Source: Bettongia penicillata ogilbyi
Taxonomy: Eukaryota > Chordata > Mammalia > Diprotodontia > Potoroidae
Length of the DNA: 64,000 nucleotides
NCBI GenBank assembly: GCA_023548195.1
Contig: JAJHZJ010000014.1
Span: 12,252,718-12,316,717, forward strand
Reading direction: 5' to 3'
Shown piece by piece: positions 35,909-47,729 of the stretch (position 1 is its first letter; each line of letters opens with the position of its first letter). Both the position numbers and the translations under genes were made by a program. Below the pieces are notes generated by a model. The model had not been told where the DNA came from. It searched no databases and was given only the letters and a program-made list of their open reading frames with translations.

Positions 35909-36237
35909 GTGACAGAAAGAAGCTTGAGATGTATGTCTTTGCCCCACATCCTGATGAGTTGAAGCATAAAGATACTGTTAGTATTACTTCCCTTGGGAAC
36001 AATTTCTTTCGTCAAGAAATTGTTATTGAACGGCAAACCAACAGCAATCTAGAATCTGAAGATAACTACTCCACCACGGAACCAATAAGGGAAAAGGACA
36101 GCTACTTTGTCTATAGCAAGCTCAATGTGAAGAAAACAAAATGGCAAGAGAATAACCAGTATACATGCACAGTGCTACAGGAGGCTTTTCCAAACCAAAA
36201 TTCCTAGAGGACAATCTCTGCATCTCCAGGTAAATGA
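35909..36237 (+). pseudogene. IGHG: IGHG CH3 exon with nonsense and core substitutions
   Basis: An open frame from the acceptor through YVFAPHPDELKHKDTVSITS. The first intradomain Cys is Ser (TCC at 35989-35991). The FFPxE motif has become FFRQE, and the core Trp is Arg (CGG at 36031-36033). Later parts are well kept: DSYFVYSKLNVKKTKWQENN, then the second Cys in YTCTVLQEAFPNQ. TAG at 36205-36207 stops the frame ten codons before the canonical end. The downstream SPGK terminus, TGA at 36235-36237 and the CCAG/GTAAAT membrane splice donor all survive, which shows the original secreted and membrane design. Confidence 0.92.
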
Positions 36238-36250
36238 AAGAGCAAAGAGA

Positions 36251-36280
36251 AACACATACACACACACACACACACACACA
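36251..36280 (+). repeat. (CA)n microsatellite
   Basis: Uninterrupted CA dinucleotides directly 3' of CH3. Confidence 0.95.
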
Positions 36281-36454
36281 TTTCCCATCCCCTCCTCCAT
36301 GAATAGTTACTTTGCAGGATCTCCCTGGCCACTTATTTCCTTATCCCAATTCTCTACGATGGGGCCTTCCCTCCTTCATATTTTACAGGGTCTGGTGATG
36401 GAAGCCCCACATGTAAATTGTAAATGTAAATGTCCCATTATCCACAAGAAAAAC

Positions 36455-36460
36455 AATAAA
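36455..36460 (+). terminator. IGHG: Poly(A) signal AATAAA of secreted IgG
   Basis: About 220 bp after the canonical stop, the usual place for the secreted-form poly(A) site. Transcript use cannot be judged from sequence. Confidence 0.65.
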
Positions 36461-36625
36461 ACATCCAGCACCATACCTGCAAGCACTCTGACTAAACTGG
36501 TTTTTTCTGGAACTGAACCCTAGGAAGGTATTAAGAAAGGGGAAGCATTGTCCAATCCTGCAGCTGGTAACAATGTCAGTAGTCATGGCAATCAAAGAAC
36601 ACAGCTCAGAAACCTCATTCTCATC

Positions 36626-36682
36626 GAGAGGGAGAGAGAGAGAGACAGAGACAGAGAGAGAGACAGAGAGAGGGAGAGAGGA
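36626..36682 (+). repeat. (GA)n microsatellite
   Basis: GAGAGA units interrupted by GACAGA. Confidence 0.95.
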
Positions 36683-37501
36683 GGGGAAGATTTCATATCA
36701 CCTCATATCTCAGCCCACTAAACCTCAGTAAGAGCTCTTTTGGTGGAAAAAGGACCTGCATGGAGTCTGTCACTACTGCCAACCAGGGGCTCATGTTACA
36801 AAGAACACAGGGCCACAAACAAAGGGTTAATAGCAATTTAACATACTAGGGCTAAGTAAAACAGGCATCCATGAGGAATTGATTAAGGAGCCTTCTGTGT
36901 GTCAAAGCTTGAAGGTATAAGACGTCACCCTAAACCAAAGGGACATACACACAGTGAGTCATTCCCCTATCCTCACAGTTTCCACTCTATTTCACTCTAC
37001 CTGTGGGAACTGTCCCCAGGGATTTACAAAGTCTTGCAGGGATGTGTTATAGAGTGACTAGAGGGGCTTCCCAAAGTATGATCTCACAAATTTATTGGAC
37101 ATGGTCATGACAACATAATAGGTCGCTGTGAAGCCAGTGAGCTTATAAGAATGACTACGAATTTGTCTTAAGTGTGTGTGTGTGTGAGTGTGAGTGTGTG
37201 TGTGTGGTGTGTGTAAACATGTTTGGAAGATAAAATTTAGTTATTTGAATGAATATTTTTAAGTTTTGGCTATATAGACTGAGACTTATTGTGTGAGTGT
37301 ATGAATATGCTTTTTCATCAATTGGTATTTGAATTTATGTTATCTTTTATATTTGTGTAAAATGCCTCCTCTATGTGTGACAAGTAACTCATCTCCTCTC
37401 AAAAGTTAGGCTATGGCCCAAATATTCTTTTTCCTTTCAATGAAATAATTTACTCTTCTATCCACACCCAGAAATTCTACTCATAAATAAAATGTAGTTT
37501 T
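36683..37501. other. No gene seen; membrane exons not found
   Basis: This is where IgG membrane exons could lie. No hydrophobic segment with splice sites was recognised. A (GT)n repeat lies at about 37172-37212. Confidence 0.5.
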
Positions 37502-37514
37502 AAGAAAATGTGCT

Positions 37515-38631
37515 GGGGGGGGGGGGGGGGGTTGAGCCAAGATGGTGGAGTAGAAAGACTCACGTATGCTGGCTCCGAACCCACAGACCATATATTTCCT
37601 GCAAGAATAATTCTCCACAAATTCTGGAGCACTGCAAGTAAACAGCAAAGAGAAGTCATAAGGGACGTACCAAAGGTGAACTGTTTACATTCCTACATGG
37701 AAAGACAATATTTGTAACTCTTAAAACTTTTCTGTATCTGGGTAGTTGGTGGGACCACACACACACACATAACACACACATGCACACACAGAGAGAGACA
37801 GAGAGCACAGAGTGAATTGAATAGGATGGGATCATATCTTAAAAGAAATTAAGGTAAACAGTGAGAGAGAAATGTAGTGGGAGGAGAGAGGGTGAAATGG
37901 AATGGGGTAAATTATATCTCATTCAAGAGGCAAGCAGGAGACGTTTTAGTGGAGAGAAAAAGAGGAGAGCTGAGAAAAAAACAAGAAGTTTAACCTCATC
38001 ACATTCGACTAAAGGAAGGAATAAAATGTACACTCATTTTGGTATGGAAACCTGTCTTACAATAGAGCAAAGTGGGGGAGAAGGAGATAAGCAAGGGGGG
38101 GGGGGATGATGGAAGGGAGGGCAATGGGAGGAGGGAGCAATTTGAAGTCAACACTTGGGGAGGGACAGGATCAAAAGACAGAATAGAAACAATGGGGGGC
38201 AGGATAGGATGAAGGGAAATACAGTTATTCTTACACAACACGACTACTATCGAAGTCATTTGCAAAACTACACAGATAGGGCCTATATTGAATTGCCTGC
38301 TGTCCCAAAAGGAATGGGTGGGGAGGGAGGGATGGGGAGAATTTGGAACTCAAAGTTTTAGGAACAACTGTTTAGTATTGTTGTTGCTACTAGGAAATAA
38401 GAAATAGAGTCAATGGGGAACAGAAAGTCATCTGGCCCTACAGGACAAAAGAGAAGATGGGTACAAGAGAAGGGAAGGATGATAGAACAGAGGGCAGATT
38501 GGTGATATGGAAAATTAGATTGCTCGGTGTACTGGAGTGAGGGGAGGGGAGAAAGGGGGAGAAAATTTGGAACCCAAAATTGTGTGAAAATGAAAGTAAA
38601 AACTTAAATAAATAAATTTTTATTTAAAAAA
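37515..38631 (+). mobile_element. Internally deleted HAL1 with no ORF1
   Basis: Flanked by AAGAAAATGTRCT (37502-37514 and 38632-38644, one mismatch). It starts with a run of 17 G and then TTGAGCCAAGATGGTGGAG. About 100 bp of 5'UTR follow, and near 37636 it joins directly to the start of the 3'UTR (GTAAACAGCAAAGAG). ORF1 and most of the 5'UTR are absent. The clean TSD indicates that the deleted form itself was retrotransposed, so it was mobilised in trans. Confidence 0.88.
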
Positions 38632-38721
38632 AAGAAAATGTACTCATTACAATTTACTAAAGTACATATCACATTTACAGTTATACTTAACTTGTGCCAC
38701 CGTGCTGACTTTCTTACATCT

Positions 38722-39268
38722 AAATGGAATAGGGCAAATTATCTGTCATAGAAGAGGCAGGAGGAAAAGGAAGGGAGTGAGAGAAAAACATGATATTTAC
38801 TCTCATCACATTAGACTAAAGGAAGGAATAAAATGCATACACATTTTGGTATGAAAACCTATCTTGCAATACAGGAAAGAGGGGCGGAAGGGGATAAGCA
38901 TGGCCTATATTGAATTGCTTGCCTTTCCAAAGGGAATGGGTGGGGAGGGAGGGATGAGGAGAAGTTGGAACTCAAAGTTTTAGGAACAACTGTCAGGTAT
39001 TTTTCTTGCTACTAGGAAATCAGTAATACAGGTAATGGGGAATAGAAAGTTATCTGGCCCTACAGGACATAAGAGAAGAAGGAGACAAGGGAAGGGAGGG
39101 ATGACAGAAGAGAGGGCAGATTGGCAATAGGGGTAATTAGAATGCTTGGTGTATGGCGGTGGAAGGTGGGGACAAATGAGGAGAAAATTTGGAACCCCAA
39201 ATTTTATGAAAATGAATGTAAAAAGTTAAATAAATAAATTTATTAATAAAAAACAAAAAAATAAAAAT
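38722..39268 (+). mobile_element. HAL1 3'UTR fragment, 5'-truncated
   Basis: Begins AAATGGAATAGGGCAAATTA in the HAL1 3'UTR. It has an internal deletion near 38900 and ends with the GTTAAATAAATAAATTTAT-type tail. Confidence 0.8.
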
Positions 39269-39354
39269 AGAAAGATTGCATAGCATGTGACTCTAATTAG
39301 CTCTACTTTCCTCATACCGTTAGGTATCTACTTCATTGCACTGAACAAGTTACC

Positions 39355-39975
39355 TTCCTCAACACTCATTTTGGTATGAAAATCTATCTTACAATACAGG
39401 AAAGTGGGGGAGAAGGAGATAAGCAGGGTGGGGGGAATGATGGAAGGGAGGGAAATGGGAGGAGGGAGCAGTTTGAAATCAACACTCTTGGGGAGGGACA
39501 GGATCAAAACAGAGAATAGAAGCAATGGGGGGCAGGATAGGTTGGAGGGAAATATAGTTAGTCTTACACAACACGACTATCATGGGAGTCATTTGCAAAA
39601 CTACACAGATATGGCCTATATTGAATTGCCTGCCTTCCCAAAGAGAATGGGTGGGGAGGGAGGGATGGGGAGAAGTTGGAACTCAAAGCTTTAGGAGCAA
39701 CCATTGAGTATTGTTCTTGCTACTGGGAAAAAGAAATATAGGTAATGGGGAATAGAAACTTATCTGGCTCTACAGGACAAAAGAGAAGATGGGGACAAGG
39801 GAAGGGAAGGATGGTAGAAGAGAAGGCAGATTGGTGATAGGGGAAATTAGAATGTTCGGTGTATTGGGGTGGGGGAGGGGACAAATGGGGAGAAATTTGG
39901 AACCCAAAATTTTGTGAAAATGAATGTAAAAAGTTAAATAAATAAATAAATTTAACTAAGAAAAAAATAAAATAA
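39355..39975 (+). mobile_element. HAL1 3'UTR fragment, 5'-truncated
   Basis: Starts at AACACTCATTTTGGTATGAA and runs to the tail near 39975. It is separated from the previous fragment by about 90 bp of other sequence. Confidence 0.8.
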
Positions 39976-39984
39976 ATTCTGAAA

Positions 39985-41924
39985 AAAAAATAAAGGAAAC
40001 CCTCCAAAACACTGAAGAAAATAGTAGCTTTAAAATTTAAATAACACAAATGAGAAAGGAGATCCAAAAATTCAATGAGAAGAGTGTGTAAAAAGGAGAA
40101 TTGTCCAAATGAGAAAAGAAGCCCAAAAACTCACTGAAGAAAATAATTCCTTCAAAATTAGAATGGAGCAAATGGAAGCTAATGGCTTTATGAAAAATCA
40201 AAAAAATTATCGAACAGAAGCCAAAAATGAAAGATTAGAAAAAAATGTGAAGTATCTCATTGGAAAAGCAACAAACCTAGAAAACAGGTCCAGGAAAGAA
40301 AATTTAAAACTTATTGGACTATGTGAAAGCCATGATCAATAAAAAGTATAGATACCGTCTCTCAAGAAATTATCAAAGAAAAGTACCCTGATATCCTAAA
40401 ACTAGAGGGTAAAATGAAAATGGAAAGAAACCACCAAACCTCTCCTGAAACACATCCCAAAATGAGACCTCTTAGGAATATTGTAGACAAATTCCATAGT
40501 TCCCAGGTCAAGAAGAAAATATTACAAGCAGCTGAAAAGAAACAGTTGAAGTACCATGGAAGCAGAATCAGAGTAACACAAGTTTTAGTAGCTTCTACGC
40601 TAAGGACTTTGAGGGTTTGGAACATGATATTCCAGAGGTCAAAGAAGATAGGTTTAAAACCAAGAACCATCAATCCAGCAAAACTGAGCATAATATATCA
40701 AGGGGAAAAAATGGAACTTCACTCAAAAAGAGGATTTTCAAGCATTCTTGTTGGAAAAATCAGAGCTGAAGAGAAAATTTTATTTTGAAGTACAAGAAGC
40801 AAGAGAAGCAAGAAAGGCTAATCAGAAAAGAGAAACCATTAGGGACTTAAGGTTGAACTGTTTACATTCCTACATGGAAACATGGTATTTGCAACCCATG
40901 AGACCATTCTCAGGATTAGGATAGTTGGAGGGAATATGTATTTGTGTGTATAATATATATGTATATATTATATTATTACACATGTGTGTAATATGTGTTC
41001 ATACACATATATTATATATGCATATGTATATACACACACATAAAAAGGGGGGGGAGAGACAGAGAGAGGGAAAGACAGAGACAGGGAAAGGGCATGGTTG
41101 AATATGTAGGAATGATATCCAAAAAAAGAAAATTAAGTGTTGAGAGGAATGTAGTGGGAGAAAGAGAAAGGGAGAGGTAGAATGTAGTAAATCATCTCCC
41201 ATGAAAGAGGCAAGAAAGAGTTTTACATTGAAGGGGAAGAAGGAGAGTATGTGATGAAATAAGCAATCCTTCCTCTCATCAGATTTAGCTTCAGGAGGGA
41301 ATATCATACACACTCAACTGGGTATGAAAGTTGATCTTACCCTACAAGAAAGCTGGAGGGTGGGGAGGGAGGAAATAAGAAAGGGGTGATAAGAGAAGTG
41401 ATAGAAAATTGGGGGAAGGGGTAATCAGTAGTACACATTTTGGTAGAGGGACAGGTCAAAGGAGAGAACATAATAAATGGAGAGCAGGACAGGATAGAGG
41501 AAAATGTACTCTTTCACAACATGACTGGAAGTTACGGAAGTGTTTTGCATGACTATACATGTATAACATATTTCAAATTATTTGCCTTCTCAGTGAAGGT
41601 AGATAGGGAGGGGAGAGGGAGAGCAAGTAGAATTCAAAGCTTTAAAGATTAATTTTTAAGATTGTTTTTACATGAAACTAGGGAATAAGATACATTGACA
41701 ATGGGGTATAGAAATCTATCTTGCCCTATAGGGCAATCGAAGGCAAGGGGATAAGAACTAGGGGATGGTGATAGAAGGAAGGCAGATTGGAGGACAGGAT
41801 AATAAAAACACACACTGTCCTGAGGCAGGGAAAGGGAGTGAATGGGGAGAAAAACTAAATTCAAAAAATTTTTTAAAGTGAATATTGAAAACTAAAAACA
41901 AATATTAAAAAAAAAAGAAAAAAG
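39985..41924 (+). mobile_element. Older HAL1-like element, 5'-truncated
   Basis: Starts inside the ORF1 coiled coil. ORF1 codons run to about 40795 with broken frames. A diverged HAL1 3'UTR with an AT/GT repeat (about 40940-41040) follows, ending in an A-rich tail at about 41910-41925. No ORF2 lies between. Confidence 0.75.
40109..40788 (+). pseudogene. ORF1 remnant of the older HAL1
   Basis: Two overlapping open stretches: 40109-40342 (coiled coil end and RRM start; RKENLKLIGLCESHDQ then stop) and 40414-40788 (ERNHQTSPETHPKMRPLRNI through the C-terminal domain). They are separated by a stop and a frame change near 40340-40414. Confidence 0.75.
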
Positions 41925-42090
41925 ATATGTTCTTGAACTAGTAAATCTTACTAGACATTCCAGGAGATCTTAAATTTGTGGTATGGTATAATAGTCTATC
42001 TTACTTCTGTTACACAAAGTCTGATGGTTCACAACGCCAAAACCTAGGTGCCTGCACCCAAATATTCTTCCATGCCAGTACTATTGTTGA
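41925..42090. other. Short unassigned spacer
   Basis: Between HAL1 elements; nothing recognised. Confidence 0.5.
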
Positions 42091-42103
42091 AATAAGGACT
42101 ACC

Positions 42104-44937
42104 AGGGGGAGGAACCAAGATGGCGGAGTAGAAAGACTCATATGCTAGCTCCGAATGCACAGCCCATAAATTTCCTGTAAAAAAAACTCCCCACAAATTC
42201 GGGAGTACTGCAAGCCGCACACCAATGAAGTGGAAGAGATTTCCGTTCCAGAGAGCCCTGGAAAGTCGTCCCCAGGGGTCCATCATGCTGTGGACAGCGG
42301 AGCCCACCCCTGAGCTGCCCTGGCCCCAGAGAAGTAGATCCGAGCAAGTTTCAGGAACAGAACCTCCTGTGGCCGTGAAGGTCCCTCCACCCACAGGTGC
42401 TCCAGGTCAGTGAGAGAGACTTCTGGGCTGGCTGAGAGGGGAGTGAGGTGTCTCCGTGACTCGGGCCCCCTCGGGAGGCAGCACCAGGGGCAGTGGCAGA
42501 GGCAGCAGTGGTCAGGCACTCCCGGAGCAGGCAGGGGCTCAGGGCCATTACCAAAGGTCTCTGAATAAAACCCCTGAGGGAACTGAGAGGGGGAGGTGGC
42601 CCTGCCCCCACCCAAGCACCAGAACTTAAGCTCACATTGAATAGCAGCTGCTCCCATCACGGATACCCCTGAGGCTGGGAAGAAGCATTTGAATCTCAGA
42701 CCCCAAGAACCAGCTGGGCAGATCTAGCTGGGAGTGGTGAGGAATCTCAGAAGTCAAGTAACTGGCTGGAAAAATGCCCAGAAAAAGGAAGCAAAATAAG
42801 ACCACAGAGAGCTACGTTCTTGGGGAAGAGATGTTCCTTCCTCCTTTCATTTCTGATGAGGAAGTACAATGCTTGCCATCAGTGAAAGACATGGAGGTCG
42901 GGGCCTCTCTATCCCAGACATCCCAGGGTGATGCCCGGTGGGCTCAGGCCATGGAAGAGCTCAAAAAGGATTTTGAAAATCAAATTAGACAGGTGGAGGA
43001 AAAACTGGGAAGAGAAATGAGAGATGCAAGAAAAGCATGAAAAATGGGTCAATACCTTGGTAAAGGAGACCCAAAAAAATGCTGAGGAAAATAACAGCTT
43101 GAAAAATAGGCTCACTCAATTGGCAAAAGAGGTTCAGGAAGCCAATGAGGAGAAGAATGCTTTCAAAAGCAAAATTAGCCAAATGGAAAAAGAGGTTCAA
43201 AAACTCACTGAAGAAAATAGTTCCCTCAAGATTAGAATGGAACAGATGGAAGCTAACGACTTTCTGAGAAACCAAGAAATCACCAAACAAAACCAAAGGA
43301 ATGAAAAAAAGGAAGAAAATGTGAAATATCTCATTGGAAAAACAACTGACCTGGAAAATAGATGCAGGAGAGACAATTTAAAAATTATGGGACTACATGA
43401 AAGTCATGATCAAAAAAAGAGCCTCGACCCCATCTTCATGAAATTATCAAGGAAAACTGCCTTGATATTCTAGATCCAGAGGGAAAAATAAGTATTGAAG
43501 GAATCCATCGATCACCACCTGAAACAGATCCAAAAAGAGAAACTCCTAGGAACATTGTGGCCAAATTCCAGAGTTCCCAGGTCAAGGAGAAAATATTGCA
43601 AGCAGCTAGAAAGAAACAATTCCAGTATTGTGGAAATACAATCAGGATAACACAAGATCTAGCAGCTTCTACATTAAGGGATCGAAGGGCATGGAATAGG
43701 ATATTCCAGAAGTCAAAGGAACTGGGACTAAAACCAAGAACCACCTACCCAGCAAAATTGAGTATAATACTTCAGGGGAAAAAATGGTCTTTCAATGAAA
43801 CAGAGGACTTTCAGGCATTCTTGATGAAAAGACCAGAGCTGAAAAGAAAATTTAACTTTCAAACACAAGAATGAGAAGAAGCATGAAAAAGCAAACAGCA
43901 AAGAGAAGTCATAAGGGACATACCAAAGGTGAACTGTTTACATTCCTACATGGAAAGACAATATTTTTAACTCTTAAAACGTTTCAGTATCTGGGTAATT
44001 GGTGGGACCACACACAGATGTACACACACATACCTGCACACATACATGTACATGTGTGCATGCAGACACACATACACACATGCATGCACACACAGAGAGA
44101 GACAGAGAGCACAGAGTGAATTGAATAGGATGGCACCATATCTTAAGAGAAATTAAGGTAAATGGTGAGAGAGAAAGGTAGGGGGAAGAGAGGGGGTGAA
44201 ATGGAATGGGGTAAATTATCTCTCATTCAAGAGGCAAGCAGGAGACTTTTGAGTGGAGGGAAAAAAAGGAGAGCTGAGAAAAAAACATGAAGTTTACCCT
44301 CATCACACTCGACTAAAGGAAGGAGTAAAATGCACACTCATTTCGGTATGAAAACCTATCTTACAGTACAGGAAAGTGGGTGAGAAGGAGATAAGCAGGG
44401 AGGGAGGGATGATGAAAGGGAGGGCAATGGGAGAAGGGAGCAACTTGAAGTCAACATTCGGGGAGGGACAGGAGCAAAAGACAGAATAGAAACAATGGGG
44501 GACAGAATAGGATGGAGGGAAATACAGTTAGTCTTACACAACATGACTGTTGTCGAAGTCATTTGCAAAAATACACAGATATGGCCTGTATTGAATTGCC
44601 TGCCTTCCCAAAGGGAATGGGTGAGGAGGGAGGGATGGGGAGAATTTGGAACTCAAAGTTTTAGGAACAACTGTTGAGTATTGTTCTTACTACCAGGAAA
44701 TAAGAAATACAGTTACTGGGGAATAGAAAGTCGTCTGGCCCTACAGGACAAAAGAGAAGATGGGGACAAGAGAAGAGAGGGATGATAGAAGAGAGGGCAG
44801 ATTGGTGATAGGGAAAATTAGAATGCTTGGTGTATTGGGATGGGGGGAGGAGATAAATGGGGAGAAAATTTGGAACCCAAAATTTTGTGAAAATGAATGT
44901 AAAAAGTTAAATAAATAAATTTATATTTAAAAAAAAA
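42104..44937 (+). mobile_element. Full-length HAL1
   Basis: Flanked by AATAAGGACWACC (42091-42103 and 44938-44950, one mismatch). It starts GGGGGAGGAACCAAGATGGC and has a 5'UTR to 42773, ORF1 42774-43874 in three frames, a 3'UTR with a CA/TG repeat at 44010-44095, and a tail ending GTTAAATAAATAAATTTATA plus A. Confidence 0.93.
42774..43874 (+). pseudogene. HAL1 ORF1, broken by two frameshifts
   Basis: Fragment 1 (42774-43040) has MPRKRKQNKT and the coiled coil start. Fragment 2 (43024-43473) has the rest of the coiled coil and the RRM start (RRDNLKIMGLHESHDQKK). Fragment 3 (about 43470-43874) has the C-terminal domain (AARKKQFQYCGNTIRITQD) ending in QTQE and TGA. The frameshifts lie near 43024 and 43436-43480. 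Overall length matches the 28-kb copy. Confidence 0.9.
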
Positions 44938-44950
44938 AATAAGGACAACC

Positions 44951-45239
44951 GTCCTGTATGATTTCTATATGGGAGGCATGAATCATTAGTTTCATTCATT
45001 TCTGAGTTCAGTGTCTGCCTTCTTTTAGGCTGCATTTCTCCCAACTAATGCTAAAACTCAAGAAATATTTGTTTGTATGTTTATTATACATATGAGGACC
45101 ATGACATGAACTTTCCTTCTGGGAGGAACAAAACCTCCCAAGGGAATTCGAGACTAACTATGATGTAACCTAGATATATGTAGTCCTTTTTAATTTATTT
45201 CTTTGTTTATCTGTTTATTTTAGTTTTCAACATTCTTAT
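44951..45239. other. Unassigned spacer
   Basis: Nothing recognised. The T-rich stretch at 45187-45240 may be the tail of the following minus-strand L1. Confidence 0.45.
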
Positions 45240-46815
45240 TATTAAAAAAAAGTAAAATTTGGTGAGGGAGAGATTAAATTCTTCAGGGGGCTTATTTGTC
45301 CTCTCTCCAACCCGATCGCTCATTCCTTCTTTTTTGACTACTTTATTTGTTTTCAGTGTTCTACAATCACTTTCATATAATTTAGATACTCCCCCCTTTG
45401 TTCCCCCTCATCTGCTTCTCCCTTCCTCCTCCCTTCTCGAGTTACCATAGAATATTATATAGGTTCTACATATACATTAGTATTAAATACATTTTCACCT
45501 GAGTCATGTTGCATGAAGAATCAAAATGAATAGCAGAAATCATAAAACAAACTACAACGTGATACAAAAGAAAATGACCTACTACATTCTGCAACCGAAT
45601 TTCATAGTTCTTTTCTCTGAACGTGGAAAGCATTTTGCTTTAAGAGACCACTGTGAATTTTTTAAGTCCTTGCATTGCAATGAAATGCTAAGTCTACCAG
45701 AAAAAATCGTTGCTCACTGTGGTTGTGGCTGTGCATAAAGTTCTCCTGGATCCGTTCCTTTCACTCAGCGTAAGTTCACATAACTCTTTCCAGGTCTCTC
45801 TGAAGTTTTCCTGTTCATCATTTCTTACAGCAAGATGTTATTCCATTGCATTCATTTACCATAATTTATTCAGTCATTCCCCAATTGATGGGCTTCCCCT
45901 TCATTTACACTTTTTGGCCACCACAAAGAGTGCTGTTATAATTATTTTTGTACATGTGAGATCATTTCCCATTTTCATGCACTTAGGGGTACAGTCCTGG
46001 AAGCATTATTGCTGGGTCAAAAGGTATGTGCACTTTCGTAGCACTTTGGGCAGAGCCCCAAATTGCTCTCCAGAATAGCTGGATCAGCTCACAGCTTCAC
46101 CAACAATGAGTTAGTGTTCTAACTCTTCCACATCTTCTCCAACATTGGTCATCATCCTGTTTTGTCAGCCAGTCTGATAGGTGTGATGTGGTATCTCAGA
46201 ATTGTTTTGATTTGTATCTCTCTAATCAATAGAAATTTAGAGCATTTTTTCATATGACTATAGATAGCTTTGATTTTTTCCTCTGAAAACTGCCTGTTCA
46301 TATCCTTTGACCATTTATCAACTGGGAAATGACTTGTATTCTTGGATATCTGAATCAGTTCTCTATATATTTTAGAAATGAGGCCTTTATCACTGACACT
46401 ACTTTCAAAACCTCTTTCCCAGTTTTCTGCTTTCCTACTAATCTTGGTTGCATTGGGTTTGTTTGTGCAAAAACTTTTCAATTTAATGTAATCAAAATTA
46501 TCCATTTTGCATTTTGTAATTTTTTTCTGTCTCTTATTTAGTCAAAAATTCTTCTCCAAAAATCTGATAAATACACTATTTCTTTCTCCACTGATTTTTA
46601 GAATATCAGTCTTTATACCTAGATCATGTACCCATTTGGACTTTATTCTTGTGTATGGTGTCAGGCATTGGTCTATGCCTAGTTTCTGCCATAATGTTAT
46701 CCAGTTTTCCCAGAAATTTTTGTCAGACAGTGAGTTCTTATCCCAGAAGCTGGAGTCCATGAGTTTAGAAAACAGTAGATTGCTATAATCATTGACTATT
46801 GTGTCTCTTTCCATC
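45240..46815 (-). mobile_element. LINE-1 3' part, minus strand
   Basis: The 3'UTR lies at the left. ORF2 C-terminal codons are at 46152-46505 (WSKDMNRQFSEEKIKAIYSH and MKKCSKFLL) and 46542-46814 (SSFWDKNSLSDKNFWENWIT). It is 5'-truncated near 46815. Confidence 0.8.
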
Positions 46816-47729
46816 TCTCTTTTCTGAAGAAAAGACTAGTAGAATTTTATCTTATGACCAACAAAGTATGAATTCTTCTTGCAAGTGCACCGTGTGTATC
46901 TATTCCACAATTTAAACAAAATACATCCGCTTTCTGATTGTAATACATTGGTACTATATCTCAAGTGTGTCTAGGTAGCCTTGAATTCCAAATTTCCTTT
47001 CTCTTCTTGGAAGAATAAGTTTAGTTATTGATGCATCTTGTAGAAGGTTTGAGTTTTCCTTATGCTGTGGGAAATGTTTGATCTAAGTTGCTCTTTCTTT
47101 TCAGCTCTTTGACTCATATTGAAGGAGATATAATGAAGCCACACATGGGTTATTCCATTATTCTATCACATCATTTCTAGTTCCCTAACCAATCACATTA
47201 ATGATGATGGATTTTCCTTGGTACATATACATTGGTGATTCACTCATCCATTTTGTTGGGAATTGGTCTCTTGATCACTTGGATTTTTCAAGCATGGTGG
47301 ATGTGCTCTACAGTGAGTGTCTTTTTTTTAATAACTGCTCTCCAAACACAGTCCTACTCCTTAAGGTCCTACAACAACAAAGTTCGAGGCCATTTCTTTT
47401 GCCTCCTGATGATGACTACCAAAAAATTTAGGTACCCTCAATTCAACCTAATTGGATGCCCAGCATCTATAAATATTTGACACCATCACTGTGTTGTGGA
47501 GTCCCTGACATTCTTCTCCAACTTCTCATTTTCTCTGCATCATCGAGTGACTCTTCCTACTTCACATCCATAGTGTCAAAGGTCCTGTTCACCATATTGC
47601 TATGAGTACTGTACCTCTCCAGGCCTCGGAGACCTTATTCCTTGATACATACTCTTTGCTCCAGTGACTTTGGCCTCCAGGCTGTTCCACAAACAAGACA
47701 TTCTATCCACTCGGTTCCAAGCATTTTTC
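46816..47729. other. No gene seen
   Basis: About 900 bp with no recognisable exon, RSS or transposon. Confidence 0.5.

Larger units (their letters stand above)
32753..36460 (+). pseudogene. IGHG: Immunoglobulin heavy constant gamma pseudogene (whole gene)
   Basis: Exons CH1 (32753 or 32761 to 33042), candidate hinge (33517-33550), CH2 (34665-34980) and CH3 (35909-36237), with AATAAA at 36455-36460. An intact gene would encode the IgG heavy-chain constant region, which pairs with light chain through CH1 and binds Fc receptors through CH2/CH3. Exon phases are conserved (each splice after the first codon base) once two single-base losses in CH2 are allowed for. Disabling lesions: out-of-phase CH1 acceptor, two CH2 frameshifts, lost CH2 donor, lost CH3 Cys and Trp, and a CH3 nonsense codon. 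The upstream switch-like tract shows it was once a full class-switch target. Membrane exons were not found before the HAL1 cluster begins at 37.5 kb. Confidence 0.9.

Noticed and set aside
36941..36975. CACAGTG at about 36952 as another RSS
   Set aside because: No nonamer at 12 or 23 bp.
37515..37650. Spliced origin for the ORF1-less HAL1
   Set aside because: No GT donor at the 5' side of the junction in sister copies; an AAG microhomology explains it better as a deletion or template switch.
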